Counted from the stretch's first letter, positions 46,240 through 56,166 are shown. The stretch is 64,000 nt of DNA from Pirellulaceae bacterium (GCA_026004775.1 BPJU01000013.1:62001-126000), one strand, 5' to 3'. The notes: a model not told the origin generated them from the sequence alone. A program made the numbers and translations.

Positions 46240-46433
46240 TAATTAGCGCCGTATCCGGTCGGCGACTGCCGGAAGTTGCTGAAGTGCTGGTAGTCTATTT
46301 TGGAAATGGAGCTCGCTCTTTATAAATGCATATGGCAACCAGGCGGTTTCTCAAAGGGGGAACCGAGACATAGTTTCTGGTGAGTGTTGTCAGCGTGGGG
46401 TGCGCCGTAAAGGCGTGGAGCCGAGCCGGGATT
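46240..46433. other. Short intergenic region between convergent genes
   Basis: About 190 bases between two convergent genes. Apart from the near-repeat ATTAGCGCCGTATCCG at 46242-46257 I see no structure; no strong terminator is present. Confidence 0.35.
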
Positions 46434-46823
46434 TTAGATGTGGGCACCGCTTACTAACTCCGCCTCACTTCGTTCGGCGATACGGTTCAGCAAGGCGAAG
46501 AGTCTATCCGGTTCGACAGGTTTGGTGAGATAATCGTCCATACCGGCGGCCAGGCACTGTTCCCGAAAACCGCTCACCGCATGTGCGGTGAGTGCCACGA
46601 TCGGCGTTCGTTGCATGCCGTGGCTTTCCGACCGGCGGATTCGACGCGCCGCTTCGAAACCGTCCAATTCCGGCATTTCCACGTCCATCAGGATCAAATC
46701 GAACGATTGGGTTTGATGGAGGGAGACAGCTTCTGCGCCGTTGTTTGCCAGCCAGCATTCATGGCCGCCCAACTCCAGCAGTCCCTTGATGACTTCCTGG
46801 TTGACCGGCGAGTCTTCGGCCAC
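46434..46823 (-). CDS. Response-regulator receiver domain, probably the displaced C-terminus of the adjacent hybrid kinase
   Basis: A complete CheY-like receiver follows in a different frame from the kinase. It has [20 protein letters not shown], the phospho-acceptor Asp in [19 protein letters not shown], the Thr/Ala switch in PIVALTAHA and the conserved Lys in YLTKPVEP. The formal GTG start cuts into the first beta strand. In the receiver frame, sensible residues ([21 protein letters not shown]) continue upstream to about 46880 inside the kinase gene. It was therefore probably fused to the kinase, and a one-base change separates them. It may be translated alone, by frameshifting or not at all. 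A REC domain here would pass phosphate to the nearby Hpt protein. Confidence 0.75.
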   Translation of the reverse strand: MAEDSPVNQEVIKGLLELGGHECWLANNGAEAVSLHQTQSFDLILMDVEMPELDGFEAARRIRRSESHGMQRTPIVALTAHAVSGFREQCLAAGMDDYLTKPVEPDRLFALLNRIAERSEAELVSGAHI

Positions 46824-49800
46824 CAGTACGCGCAGCGGTCCTGCCGACTTGGACGTGAGCTGGTGCGGCTGCGGTGCCCGTTGACCACGGCACGTCTCGG
46901 CCAGAGATGGCTTCCAGAAGTTCGCCGGGTAGCACCGGTTTTTGAATCAGGCGGAATTCGGTTTCATCTAAGGCACTGAGCATTGCTTGTGGCGGCACCA
47001 CCAGTATCTTTTGCGCCCCGGAAAATGCCGGCAGCAAGCTGGCGGCCATAAGCAGTTCATCGCATCCATCACTGGCGACATCGATGATGACCAGTGCGGG
47101 TTTCGGTTCGTGCGAACCCGGCAGACTGATTCGGTCCCAAGAACGGGACAAATCCTGGCAGGTTTCGAAGTCCAGGATCTCCAATTCCGCTCCTGCACAT
47201 AGCAGGGTTTCTTCGACGATCCGGCTGGAGTGCTCGGTGCTGGGGAAGAATACAATCCGGCGGCCTTGTAGTGGCTTGCCGCTCTGGATTGCGAAGTTTC
47301 CGTTGTGTGTCTTGAGCGGCAGCAGCACGTGGAAGGTGGAACCGGCCCCCGGTTGGCTATCGACCCAGATGGAGCCTCCCATCAGCTCCACCAGGCGGGC
47401 GGAAATGTTCAAGCCGAGCCCCGTACCGCCGTAACGGCGTACCGTACCCGGACCTCCTTGATCGAACGCAGCGAAAATGCGCTGTTGCTGCTCCCTGGGG
47501 ATACCTGGTCCGGTATCACGTACGGCCAAGTGTACCTGGCCCGGATGGTTCGGCTCGATGAAGATTTCCAGCGATACTTCGCCATGCTCGGTGAACTTGA
47601 TGGCATTGCCGAGCAGGTTTACCAGTACTTGTCGCAATCGCAACGGGTCGGCTACCCAGCCGCGCGGTACGTCTGGCGCAATGCGACACCAGAACGACAG
47701 CTTTTTCTGGTAAGCTTGTGCGGCCATGAGTTTGACGATTTCCGAGAGCCATTTTTCCAGGTCGAAAGGACTTTCTTCCAGCGTGAGTTTTCCGGCCTCG
47801 ATCTTGGACAGATCCAGGATATCGTTCAGGAGATCCAGCAGGGCTTGTCCTGACTGATGGAGCAAGGTGAGGCAGTGGCGCTGTTGGGCGGTAAGCGGGG
47901 TGCGCAGCAACAGTTCGGTCATTCCCAGGATGCCGTTCATGGGCGTGCGGATATCATGGCTCATCGCCGCCAAGAAACGGCTCTTGGCTTGATTGGCTCG
48001 CTCGGCCGCCAGTTTGGCTTCGCGAAGTTGGTTTTCCGCTTCGATCAGCGATTGGGCCACACGTTCCAGTTCTTGGTATGATCGAGCCAGCTCTTTGGCG
48101 CGTGCTTCAGCCTTCTCGGTGGCTGTCGCGACGCGCTGTTCGAAGTCGCGGTTCAGCTCTTGGAGCTTGCGGAAATTTTCGGCGTTTTCCAGGGCCGCAG
48201 CGGTCAAGGTGCTGAGCCACTCGGCGATCCGTTTTTCTTCCTGCTCGAAGGCTCCTTCCAGTTGTGTGTGGCCGACGGCCAGGCACGCAACCACTTTTCC
48301 GCGGACGACGATGGGGGCACACAGGCGCGAGCGACAGATGGCGTGGGGCGCACGAGGAGTGCTGGGGCAGATGACGGCACCCGCGCGGGCCGATTGCTGC
48401 ATCAAGTCTCGAAATTCGCCTGGACAGGCTAGGCTCGCATATCCCGTCAAAGACGGATCGTTGGGCTCCGCGGGAACGATCCAGCACTTGTCGGCTCGCA
48501 GCAGCCGCATGGCTGCACGGCGTGCCGCCGTAAAGATCTCGTCGGCCGACAAAGCGGTGATGATTTCTCGGCCTGTCTCCAACAGGTTGGCGAAACGATC
48601 CAGCAGTGCCACAGTGGCGCTGGTGGCGGCCAGGTCGGGAGTCCGGCAGACCTGGCGGTCGTCGGTCGGCCGAGCGAGGTCGTTTGTTACACAACAGGCT
48701 GGATCGGTGTGAGGCTGCTGGGCGAGTCGGCCCAGGTAGCGGAGTGTTTCCTGGATTTCGAGAGGTTGGTTATATCGGCGAGCCACGGCTAGACTGCGTC
48801 CCAGATAGCGGCGTGCTTTGCGGGCGCGCCCTTGCAAAGCTGCCACCAATCCCAATTCGCGCCAGGCCCGTGCCAGGTCGTTTCGGCAGAGGAACGACAG
48901 CCGGATGGCTCGCCGAGCCCAGCGGCGTGCTTCCCTCAGGTGCTGCCGGCGCTTCTGGTACGCGTAAGGGGACGTCACCTCCGCACATTGCCGGTGGGCT
49001 GTCGCCAGCCAGGCGAGAGCCGGTAATGTGTAAGCGTTGTAGATGCCGGAATCTTCTATTTCCTGCACCGCCAGTTGCAGGAACGAAAGTGCTTCCTCGT
49101 GTCGCCCCTGGGTCAGGTGACTGATTCCAGCCGCCAGTCGAACCTGGACGGTACCCTGCCGGTCGCGCCGGGCACGTGCCAATTCCACCTCGACCAGCCG
49201 TTCGGCTTCGGTCAAGTGTTGTCCGGAGCGGACCCAGACATCCAGAATGATTCCGGAGGCCTGTTCGTCGCCCAGTTCGATCGCCGACTGATAGACCTTT
49301 TCGGCTTCTTGTTGGGCTTCGGCGGATTTCCCCATATGGTAGAGTGCGGCTGCCAGTTGGTATTGGGCGATGTGCATCTGCCAGTAGTCGCCGGTTTTTT
49401 CCAGACGCCGGATGGCGGCGCGGGCCATTTCCGCGCATTCCGGGAAGCGGGAGGCCGCATAGAGGACGCAGCTATAGTAATTGAGTGCTTGGCCTTCGCC
49501 CCATAGATGACCGCAAGCGCGTCGCAGGGCCAAAGCGCGCCGCGCGTACTGTTCGGCGCGCCGGAACCATCCGAGCAGCGCCATTACCGGCGCGTGAGCG
49601 GCGTAGGCTTCGGCCAACTCGTCTGAAGGCAGGTATTGTTCGGCCAGGTTCATTCCGGCCAGGTGTGCCCACAGGCAACGAAGCGTGCCGCCGCAATACC
49701 AATAGCCGTGGGCCAGCAGACTATAAAGGCGCATCGCCAGCCGTGCGTCGTGCGGGGGCGTTTGCAGCCGCCGGCCGGGTATCCACCCGAAGCTGTGGCA

Positions 49801-52392
49801 CACCTGGATCGCGATTTGCCCCATCGCGGCTACCAGCCAATGAAGGCCGGTGCGTGGGATGCGGTGGCCTAGTGCCGTCAGGGCCTGTTCGAAACGAGCT
49901 GTGGCTCCTTGGATGTCACCCCGTTTGAAATGCAGTTCGCCGAGCCTGGCTTCTACGGAGATGGCGGTCATGCGGTCGGAGGCCAACCGCAGCGCCTCTT
50001 CCAAGTAAATAGCCGCCTCAGCATATTTGCCGCGCAACAACAACACTTCGCCGAGCCCCAGAACGGTTTGGAACCGAACCGGGGTGGCCTGGCCTTGGGT
50101 GGCTTGTTCGGCGATGCGGTATTGTTGTTCGGCCTGTTCGGGCGAGAAGTGCCGCCGCGCCTCGGCTGCGGCTTGCAGAGCAAACGGCAGCGCTTCAGCC
50201 AATTGCCCGCCACGCGCCAGGTGGTAGGCGATTTGTGCGGTTTTCTGGGGGACTTGTTGCTGCCAGTAGCGTGCCAGAGCCACGTGCAGCCGGCTGCGGT
50301 CCTCGGGGCCCAGACGCGACAGGAACGCGGCACGCAATCGGTCATGGGCGAAGGCGAAACGCCCTCCGTCCGACCTGGACCAGACCAGGTGTTTTTGTTG
50401 TGCTTCGCAAACGGAGCGCCACACCTCTTCGGCGGTGCAGCCGGTGAGCACCCCCAGTTCGTCCAGGCCAAATTCACGTCCCACCAGTGCTGCGGTGGCC
50501 AACACGGCACGTGTGGCCGGGGCTAGTGCGTCGATACGCCGCGCCAGCACGGTACCGGCATCCCGGCTGGATTCCAAATGCTGAAGTGCGTCGGCATCCA
50601 GGGACCAACCGTCGCGGCTGGCGCTCAACACACCCGTTTCCACCATGCCTCGCAATACGGCCGTCACCATGAACGGGTTGCCGGCGGCCAGGCGGACCAG
50701 TTGTTCCACAGCGGCTTCGGGCAGTTCGCCGGCCATGGAGGCCGCCATCTGCCGCACTTCGGCTTCGGTCAGCGGCGCCAACGACAGATGCTCGATCCCT
50801 TCGGCATGCCGCAAGAAATGGTCGCAAGCCAGTTCAGTGCGGAAGGCAAACACGACAGCCACGTAGCCCGGGGTGTGCCGGGCCCAGGCCAGCCACCGCC
50901 GCACCACACGCTGGGTCAACTCGTCGGCCCATTGGAAGTCATCAAAAAGAAGCAGAGCCGGACAGGAGGCATCTCCCAGCGATTCGATCAACGCCACGAA
51001 TGCCTCCACCGCCCGTTGCTCGCCAAACGGCTCCTGAGCCGCTGTGCCAACGTCGTCGCTACTCGGTGTGAGCCCCAACGCTCGGGTAATGGCAGGCGCC
51101 ACGCTTGCCAAGGCTGGGGCGTGGGGTTGGAGCCTTTGGGCCAGCCGGCGGGCAAATTCGGCGTCCTGCTCAATTTCACTGACCAAGCCATCCAACAGCG
51201 GTGCCAGGCTATACAATGGTACCGGCGCTACGTCCGAAACACTCTGCGAATGGAAAACGCGCCATGAGCGGCTGCGGGCTTTGTCCGCCGTTTCTTGCAA
51301 CAGACGGCTCTTGCCGGCCCCGGATTCAGCTTCGATCGCCACCGCTCCGCGCTGGCCCTGGGCCAGCCGGTTCAGGAAAGCCTCAAGATGTCGGCGCTGC
51401 GCTTGCCGCCCGACAATAACCGGTTCGCTCAAGCGGCCCCGGCGATCTTGCGTTCCCACCACGAAGTCCGCCAACCAACCGGGCTGGTCAAGATGCGTCC
51501 GGATCTGGCGCAAGTCATACAGCAGCGCCTCGGCTGACTGGTAACGCTCGTCCGACGTCTTTTTCAATAGCCGATGCACTACGTCCTCCAAGGCGCGCGG
51601 CACATCGGGACGCAGCCGATACAGAGCCGGCGGCGGTGACGTGGTCACCGTGTACAAAAGCGAACGAAGATCGCAGGCCGAGTAGGGAACTTCACCACTG
51701 AGCAGCCAAAACAGAATGATCCCCACGGAGTACAAGTCGGCAGCCGGCGTCAACTCCGACGACGACAGTCCGGCCAGTTCCGGGGCCATGAAGTTCAGCA
51801 ACCGCAATACTTCCGGCTCCTGGAGGTCCTCCGGGGCAAAGTGAGGCGACAGTCCGATGTCGACCAGAGTCACCTGCACCAGATCATCGGCTTCCGGCCG
51901 AAGCTGCTGCACGATGACGTTGCGCGGATGCAAGCTTCGGTGGAGAATTCCTTTTTGATGCAGCCCCGCCAGCGAAAGGCAGATCTTTTCTGCCAATTGC
52001 AGGATACGGGAAAGAGGCACGTGCACGCCTGCGGGCAATTCGGCCAGCGGCTTGCCATCCACCCAAGGGCGTGCCAGGAACAATTGGTCTCCCTGCACGC
52101 GCACATCCAGCGGCCTGACCAGGCCGGCATCGCTCATCTTTTGTCGCGTCAGCGACTCGTGTTGCAGGCGAGCCACCACCGCCGGTTCCACCTGTCCAAG
52201 CGACAGTCGGCGGATTACCACCTGCCGGCCGTCCACAGTCGTCGCCCGCACCTTCAAGGCTCGCCCCGTGCGGCCAAGGTTCTCCAACGAGACAAGGCCA
52301 TACGTCTCGAAGAGCCAACGTTGTTCGGCTGCATCCAGCCCCGAGTGGTTGTCTGTAGGTCGAGCTGGCCTCAAGTTCACCTGCCCCGTCAC
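46759..52392 (-). CDS. Giant pseudokinase/AAA-ATPase/TPR/GAF hybrid sensor histidine kinase
   Basis: An 1877-residue multidomain sensor. Domains in order are a Ser/Thr kinase-like domain (~30-290); AAA/NACHT-like ATPase with P-loop AESGAGKS (~355); winged-helix and TPR-like helices (~600-1240); GAF (~1260-1400); coiled coil; HisKA with [10 protein letters not shown] (His ~1476); HATPase_c with NAIKFTE, DTGPGIP and GTGLGLNI (~1590-1700); and a pseudo-receiver (~1715-1825). This resembles 'trifunctional' kinases of cyanobacteria and planctomycetes. The kinase-like domain has Arg61 for the VAIK Lys and HRSLHPRN (Ser153) for HRD, so it is probably inactive. The last ~50 residues are out of frame with the receiver coded beyond. 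GTG 52392 or 52380 may be the start. It diverges from a PhcB-like gene. Confidence 0.85.
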   Translation of the reverse strand: MTGQVNLRPARPTDNHSGLDAAEQRWLFETYGLVSLENLGRTGRALKVRATTVDGRQVVIRRLSLGQVEPAVVARLQHESLTRQKMSDAGLVRPLDVRVQGDQLFLARPWVDGKPLAELPAGVHVPLSRILQLAEKICLSLAGLHQKGILHRSLHPRNVIVQQLRPEADDLVQVTLVDIGLSPHFAPEDLQEPEVLRLLNFMAPELAGLSSSELTPAADLYSVGIILFWLLSGEVPYSACDLRSLLYTVTTSPPPALYRLRPDVPRALEDVVHRLLKKTSDERYQSAEALLYDLRQIRTHLDQPGWLADFVVGTQDRRGRLSEPVIVGRQAQRRHLEAFLNRLAQGQRGAVAIEAESGAGKSRLLQETADKARSRSWRVFHSQSVSDVAPVPLYSLAPLLDGLVSEIEQDAEFARRLAQRLQPHAPALASVAPAITRALGLTPSSDDVGTAAQEPFGEQRAVEAFVALIESLGDASCPALLLFDDFQWADELTQRVVRRWLAWARHTPGYVAVVFAFRTELACDHFLRHAEGIEHLSLAPLTEAEVRQMAASMAGELPEAAVEQLVRLAAGNPFMVTAVLRGMVETGVLSASRDGWSLDADALQHLESSRDAGTVLARRIDALAPATRAVLATAALVGREFGLDELGVLTGCTAEEVWRSVCEAQQKHLVWSRSDGGRFAFAHDRLRAAFLSRLGPEDRSRLHVALARYWQQQVPQKTAQIAYHLARGGQLAEALPFALQAAAEARRHFSPEQAEQQYRIAEQATQGQATPVRFQTVLGLGEVLLLRGKYAEAAIYLEEALRLASDRMTAISVEARLGELHFKRGDIQGATARFEQALTALGHRIPRTGLHWLVAAMGQIAIQVCHSFGWIPGRRLQTPPHDARLAMRLYSLLAHGYWYCGGTLRCLWAHLAGMNLAEQYLPSDELAEAYAAHAPVMALLGWFRRAEQYARRALALRRACGHLWGEGQALNYYSCVLYAASRFPECAEMARAAIRRLEKTGDYWQMHIAQYQLAAALYHMGKSAEAQQEAEKVYQSAIELGDEQASGIILDVWVRSGQHLTEAERLVEVELARARRDRQGTVQVRLAAGISHLTQGRHEEALSFLQLAVQEIEDSGIYNAYTLPALAWLATAHRQCAEVTSPYAYQKRRQHLREARRWARRAIRLSFLCRNDLARAWRELGLVAALQGRARKARRYLGRSLAVARRYNQPLEIQETLRYLGRLAQQPHTDPACCVTNDLARPTDDRQVCRTPDLAATSATVALLDRFANLLETGREIITALSADEIFTAARRAAMRLLRADKCWIVPAEPNDPSLTGYASLACPGEFRDLMQQSARAGAVICPSTPRAPHAICRSRLCAPIVVRGKVVACLAVGHTQLEGAFEQEEKRIAEWLSTLTAAALENAENFRKLQELNRDFEQRVATATEKAEARAKELARSYQELERVAQSLIEAENQLREAKLAAERANQAKSRFLAAMSHDIRTPMNGILGMTELLLRTPLTAQQRHCLTLLHQSGQALLDLLNDILDLSKIEAGKLTLEESPFDLEKWLSEIVKLMAAQAYQKKLSFWCRIAPDVPRGWVADPLRLRQVLVNLLGNAIKFTEHGEVSLEIFIEPNHPGQVHLAVRDTGPGIPREQQQRIFAAFDQGGPGTVRRYGGTGLGLNISARLVELMGGSIWVDSQPGAGSTFHVLLPLKTHNGNFAIQSGKPLQGRRIVFFPSTEHSSRIVEETLLCAGAELEILDFETCQDLSRSWDRISLPGSHEPKPALVIIDVASDGCDELLMAASLLPAFSGAQKILVVPPQAMLSALDETEFRLIQKPVLPGELLEAISGRDVPWSTGTAAAPAHVQVGRTAARTGGRRLAGQPGSHQGTAGVGRP

Positions 52393-52581
52393 CCTGCCTA
52401 TATCCAGTTGTCAGTTCAGTCAACATCCCGCACGCAAAACTCTACCACTCCAAGAAACGTCCCGCCTGTTGGATCGGCCGGTTTCGATGCGACACCGCCG
52501 TCGGGCTTCACAAGTTGTAGCGGTTTTAACAACGGAAACGCCGTCTGTGGCGGGATTCCGGTGTAAATTCCGCGAATTGTG

Positions 52582-52611
52582 TTGACACAGCGTTTTGGCA
52601 CCGTTTCGAAT
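52582..52611 (+). promoter_or_regulatory. Candidate sigma70-type promoter of the methyltransferase gene
   Basis: A perfect TTGACA at 52582-52587 is followed 18 bases later by TCGAAT (52606-52611), a fair -10 match. It lies about 80 bases before the methyltransferase start. Confidence 0.4.
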
Positions 52612-52623
52612 AGGGCTGTAGCG

Positions 52624-52652
52624 TAGGCCCGGCGGGCATTGCCCGCGCCGGG
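52624..52652. repeat. GTAG-type palindrome in the methyltransferase leader
   Basis: The stretch from 52628 to 52652 forms a nested hairpin (outer CCCGGC / GCCGGG, inner GGGC-att-GCCC). GTAG lies at 52623-52626, two bases before the stem. It sits between the candidate promoter and the ATG, so it could be an mRNA leader structure. It also fits the REP-like family seen at two other sites. Confidence 0.55.
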
Positions 52653-52691
52653 CGGTTGGTAGGCGGTTCTTGGTTCAAGGGGAAGCGAAGC

Positions 52692-53834
52692 ATGATGGGG
52701 CAGCAGACTGCCGTAGACAACAGTGTCGAGCAAGTTGCGCAGTTTTTCCACCAGGATGTGGCCGCTTTCACCAGATGTCTGGAAAACCTGGCAGGCCAGG
52801 TCGACCACGAAGCGCCGGCTCGGGAAGGGGATCGGATTCACCAACAATTGGCGCAAGCCTTAGCCGACTCGATGGTGGCATGCCGGCGATTCGAGGAGGT
52901 GTGTGCGGGCGATCCGAACGTACTGCATGGCTGCCGGCGCGCGTTTTTGCGGTCGACCGATCCATGGTTTCTCCAGAGCTGGTACGGCCATCGGGCAAGA
53001 ACGCGTCCCAGCGGGTTTCCGGGTGATTATCAGATGCTGCTGAAACTCTACGAAGGACGCACCCCAGCCGCAGGATTCGGAGCCTACTTGGATCTGTGTC
53101 TGGGGCAGCTTGCCCTGGCCAAAGCGGTCGTCTCGAGGATGCAGGCTCTACGGCAGTTTTTGGTAAACGAGCTGGCCGAGCGGGCAGGCCGACAGACCGT
53201 GCGCGTGTTGGACGTCGCCTGTGGGCCTTGCCAGGAGTGGGTTACATGGCCCGATGGGCAGTTGCCGGTCGCCGTGGAATTGATGGCCCTGGACAGCGAT
53301 CCTGCGGCTCTGGACTACGTGGCGAAGGAAGTCGTTCCGCGAGCCCCCAAGGGCTTGCGCGTCCAACCGGTCCAGCTGAACGCCCTGCGGACCAAATCGA
53401 TCGATGCCAATCGGAAACGTTTCGGCACGGTGGATATCATCTACAGCGTGGGGCTGTGTGATTATCTGCCGGATCGGCTGTTAATCGAGCTGCTGGCAGG
53501 CTGGTACGGGTCGTTGGCCGACGGAGGAGTGATGTACGTCGCATTCAAAGATGCGGATCGGTATGACAAGACACCGTACCAGTGGCATCTGGACTGGTAT
53601 TTCTACCAGCGGTCCGTCCAGGATGTGATGGCGCTTTACGACCAGGCCGGGATTCCGTGCCATGAATTGCAAATGGAGCGTGATCAATCTGGGATTATTG
53701 TGCACTTGTGGATCCGCAAGTCCGCCCAGCGGATGATCCGAGTCGACGCGGCCGATGCCGCACAGCCCCGGCCGGCCGCGCTGCAACGACCCGTACGGTC
53801 CGAATCGGAGGCGCGTTCCTACGAAGAACCCTGA
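52692..53834 (+). CDS. PhcB-like class I SAM-dependent methyltransferase
   Basis: A 380-residue methyltransferase. A helical N-terminal part leads to the motif GFPGDYQML (residues 108-116), followed by LYEG. This pattern is typical of the family annotated as 3-hydroxypalmitic acid methyl ester synthesis proteins (Ralstonia PhcB type). SAM motif I is RVLDVACGPCQEW (171-183), with a later ELMALDSDPAALDYV and IIYSVGLCDYLPD. ATG 52692 is chosen; AAGGGGAAG lies about seven bases upstream. In Ralstonia the methyl ester is a quorum signal sensed by the adjacent hybrid kinase. Here the gene also lies next to a giant sensor kinase and an Hpt protein. The substrate is inferred. Confidence 0.72.
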   Translation: MMGQQTAVDNSVEQVAQFFHQDVAAFTRCLENLAGQVDHEAPAREGDRIHQQLAQALADSMVACRRFEEVCAGDPNVLHGCRRAFLRSTDPWFLQSWYGHRARTRPSGFPGDYQMLLKLYEGRTPAAGFGAYLDLCLGQLALAKAVVSRMQALRQFLVNELAERAGRQTVRVLDVACGPCQEWVTWPDGQLPVAVELMALDSDPAALDYVAKEVVPRAPKGLRVQPVQLNALRTKSIDANRKRFGTVDIIYSVGLCDYLPDRLLIELLAGWYGSLADGGVMYVAFKDADRYDKTPYQWHLDWYFYQRSVQDVMALYDQAGIPCHELQMERDQSGIIVHLWIRKSAQRMIRVDAADAAQPRPAALQRPVRSESEARSYEEP

Positions 53835-54232
53835 CCGGTGGGCTTGGCAGGGGCCGCTTCGGATTGGGTAGGCCAATTCCGGTCCAGATATTGGACCAAC
53901 TGCTCGCCCTCGTGCTGTACCAATGCCAACAGGGGCTCGACCGCCGCGCGGTCGTTTTCCAGAGCCGCCTGCTCGAGCTGGGCCAGCAGACCGGCGAAGC
54001 GGTGTGCCGATACATTGAGCGCAGCACCTTTGAGCCGATGGGCTCGTTTGGCCAGATCCGCCGGATCTACCGGCGCGGCCGATGCGCGAAACGTGGGAAG
54101 TTCCTCGACCAGTGTCTGGCGGAATTGCTGCAAGACGCGTTCCACCAACCGCTCGACGCCGCAACATCGTTTGCGGAGTTGCGCCTCATCCAGAGGACTT
54201 GTGCCTTCATGGTGCCATGAACTTGAGAGCAT
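53819..54232 (-). CDS. Histidine phosphotransfer (Hpt) protein
   Basis: A 137-residue helical protein with the Hpt signature AHRLKGAALNVSA; His65 is the likely phosphate carrier. The helices before and after (RLVERVLQQFRQTLVEELPTF and FAGLLAQLEQAALENDRAAVEPLLALV) fit the four-helix bundle. Hpt proteins relay phosphate from a hybrid kinase receiver to a response regulator. The nearby hybrid kinase with a C-terminal receiver is the obvious donor, but no DNA-binding regulator is adjacent. It overlaps the methyltransferase gene by 16 bases tail to tail. Confidence 0.85.
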   Translation of the reverse strand: MLSSSWHHEGTSPLDEAQLRKRCCGVERLVERVLQQFRQTLVEELPTFRASAAPVDPADLAKRAHRLKGAALNVSAHRFAGLLAQLEQAALENDRAAVEPLLALVQHEGEQLVQYLDRNWPTQSEAAPAKPTGQGSS

Positions 54233-54726
54233 GAGACTGCCCCGTTTGCTGGAATAAAGCGAAAGAGGCCCGAAGCTTCCGGTTTCTTTACACCGAACAG
54301 CCTCGATACCGATGGTTTGATGAGCGCGGCGCTCTGTGGGGCCCGCTCAATATGAAAACTAGTGTCCTTCTTCGGTTGCGTCAAACGCGGGATGTATTAT
54401 TTTCGGATTATTCCGCCACCATGGATGAACAGCCGGAGCGATTCCGGGGACGCATCCAATGGTGCCGCATCGAAACGAGGTTCGTGTTCGATCGAAGGGC
54501 GGCCCCACCCCCCAACAAATGGGCCGTCAACGAGCTTGAGAAAAACAGATCCCCAAGCCGCGGTACCCACCACCCCACTTCCTGCTCCGAAACCGATGGA
54601 GCGCTCTTGACACAACCGGCGCAGGCTGGCAGAATTGTATATCGTCCAACTGGTCACTGTGACGGTATCGCCCGCGGTGGGTCGAGAACGTGCAGAGTGA
54701 GTTGGTAGAAGTTGAGGAGGCCCATC
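54233..54726. other. Intergenic region before the RRM gene
   Basis: About 490 bases between divergent genes. No credible gene or strong structure is seen; reading frames across it lack ribosome-binding sites. It probably carries promoters and possibly a leader for the RRM gene. Confidence 0.35.
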
Positions 54727-55035
54727 GTGGGTAACGGTAAGAAGTTGTACGTAGGTAATCTCCCGTACAGTGTAAGCAGTTCTGAGTTGGAGGCGATTTT
54801 CGCCGAATTTGGCACGGTAGAGTCGGCCCAGGTGATTGTGGACCGAGACACGGGTCGTTCCAAGGGATTCGGGTTCGTGGAGATGGCCAGCGCCGAAGAT
54901 GCGCAGGCGGCCATCGACGGCCTGAGCGGCAAGGAAGTCAATGGACGGCCGTTGACGGTCAACGAAGCACGCCCGCGTGAAGAACGCGGCGGCCGCGGAC
55001 AGCGCAATTACGGGGGTTATGGCCGGCGGTATTAA
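54727..55035 (+). CDS. RRM-domain RNA-binding protein
   Basis: A 102-residue protein consisting of one RNA-recognition motif. RNP2 is LYVGNL (residues 7-12) and RNP1 is KGFGFVEM, followed by a Gly/Arg/Tyr-rich tail (GGRGQRNYGGYGRRY). Proteins of this shape occur in cyanobacteria and planctomycetes and are often linked to cold or stress response by RNA binding. GTG 54727 is the start because GAGGAGG lies eight bases upstream. A strong terminator follows, so it is a monocistronic gene. Confidence 0.92.
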   Translation: MGNGKKLYVGNLPYSVSSSELEAIFAEFGTVESAQVIVDRDTGRSKGFGFVEMASAEDAQAAIDGLSGKEVNGRPLTVNEARPREERGGRGQRNYGGYGRRY

Positions 55036-55131
55036 TCGGCGGCCACGGCGCAACGCGTTCGTCTGACCGAAGGCCCATCACGTTGTTGGTGGGCAGGAAA
55101 CGCGGCCAAGTCTGGCTCGAGCAAGCTAGTG

Positions 55132-55169
55132 CCGCTCGTTGATGTGCGATCAACGAGCGGTTTTTCTTT
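55132..55169 (+). terminator. Rho-independent terminator of the RRM gene
   Basis: A perfect 12-bp stem (CCGCTCGTTGAT / ATCAACGAGCGG, 55132-55143 and 55149-55160) with loop GTGCG is followed by TTTTTCTTT. The right arm and T-run lie inside the last codons of the convergent ATPase gene. Confidence 0.93.
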
Positions 55170-55788
55170 GCAGAAAGCGGGCAGCCGGATGCCCCTCGCT
55201 CCACCGCTCGTACCACTCACGAAACACCAGTCGCAAGTTCCCGGAATACTTGTGCCACAATCGGCAATTGATCGCGTGCAGGCGTGCATCCACGGGCTCG
55301 GCGAGGAGCTCGAACAGTCTGGCCAGCAAATCGGGTGATGTTTCCGTCCGGTATAACACCGGCCAGGCGCAGGGTTGGTGGCAGGTAACCACAGCCAATC
55401 CGGCACACGACGCCCACTTCTGGCACAGCCTCCACATGCGCGGTGATAGTTGCTCTACGCTGTCAAGGAAGAGCGCATCGTTCGCGGTAAACGTCCCATT
55501 GCCCCAGGCCGGCCGTAGCCGGCCGCACCGGCATCGGCCTTGCCAAACGCGGTAGCCACGATGAGCCGCCTGGCAAGCCATGGCTCGCAGAATGGTCGAT
55601 TTACCCGATCCCTCCGGCCCGATTATGCAAGCTCGCCCTCCCAAACGATCGAGCCGCTCCCAGAGCTGCGACCACTCTGCATGGATGAGCACAGCCGGTA
55701 AACTGTCGATCCCATCGGTAGCGAATGGATTGTCCGCCGGACTTCGCGGCAGACAAGTCGATTTGCCGGGCGAATCCACCATCCCCAT
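55150..55788 (-). CDS. P-loop ATPase of unknown role
   Basis: A 212-residue protein with Walker A GPEGSGKST (residues 57-65) after CIIG. Possible Walker B segments are DALFLDSVEQLS and LAVVTCHQP. The size and lack of other domains suggest a small AAA/ABC-like NTPase. I do not recognise a named family. Its start lies nine bases after the stop of the preceding small gene, forming an operon with the arrestin-like proteins. The stop codon lies within the terminator hairpin of the RRM gene. Confidence 0.78.
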   Translation of the reverse strand: MGMVDSPGKSTCLPRSPADNPFATDGIDSLPAVLIHAEWSQLWERLDRLGGRACIIGPEGSGKSTILRAMACQAAHRGYRVWQGRCRCGRLRPAWGNGTFTANDALFLDSVEQLSPRMWRLCQKWASCAGLAVVTCHQPCAWPVLYRTETSPDLLARLFELLAEPVDARLHAINCRLWHKYSGNLRLVFREWYERWSEGHPAARFLQRKTAR

Positions 55789-55797
55789 ACCTGACGA

Positions 55798-56166
55798 TCA
55801 TACCAGGCGAATCTCCTCGCGGTTCGGCGCCATGACAAACGGGCAACGAGTGCGTGTCCGCGAAGGATAAGCCGTCACTTCAATGGCCCACAACAAGCTG
55901 ATCAACCGTCCGGAGAAACTCCATGGTGAAACAGGAAGTTGGATTCCGAGGCGTTTCGAGCCGGCGCTTTCCAGGGGGCCGTCGATGCGTAGCCGCTCCA
56001 CCACCCGATGATCCGTGTTCCCCTTGCCTCGGGTAAACCAGACCAGGGCCACTTGAAGATAATCAGGTGGAGCCGGAAGCTGCCACTCGACCTGAGCCAC
56101 CATCACGTCGCCCGGTTCATAATGGGGCGGGTCGTTCTCCAAATGAACCACGATCTGCGCCGCCAT
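55798..56166 (-). CDS. Small arrestin-like (beta-sandwich) protein
   Basis: A 122-residue all-beta protein. EPGDVMVAQVEWQLPAPPDYLQVALVWFTRGKG and a closing LLWAIEVTAYPSRTRTRCPF suggest an immunoglobulin/arrestin-type sandwich. This resembles the C-terminal half of the neighbouring membrane protein. It has no signal peptide or hydrophobic helix. I do not recognise a named family. It is the middle gene of a three-gene operon, nine bases before the ATPase gene. Confidence 0.7.
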   Translation of the reverse strand: MAAQIVVHLENDPPHYEPGDVMVAQVEWQLPAPPDYLQVALVWFTRGKGNTDHRVVERLRIDGPLESAGSKRLGIQLPVSPWSFSGRLISLLWAIEVTAYPSRTRTRCPFVMAPNREEIRLV

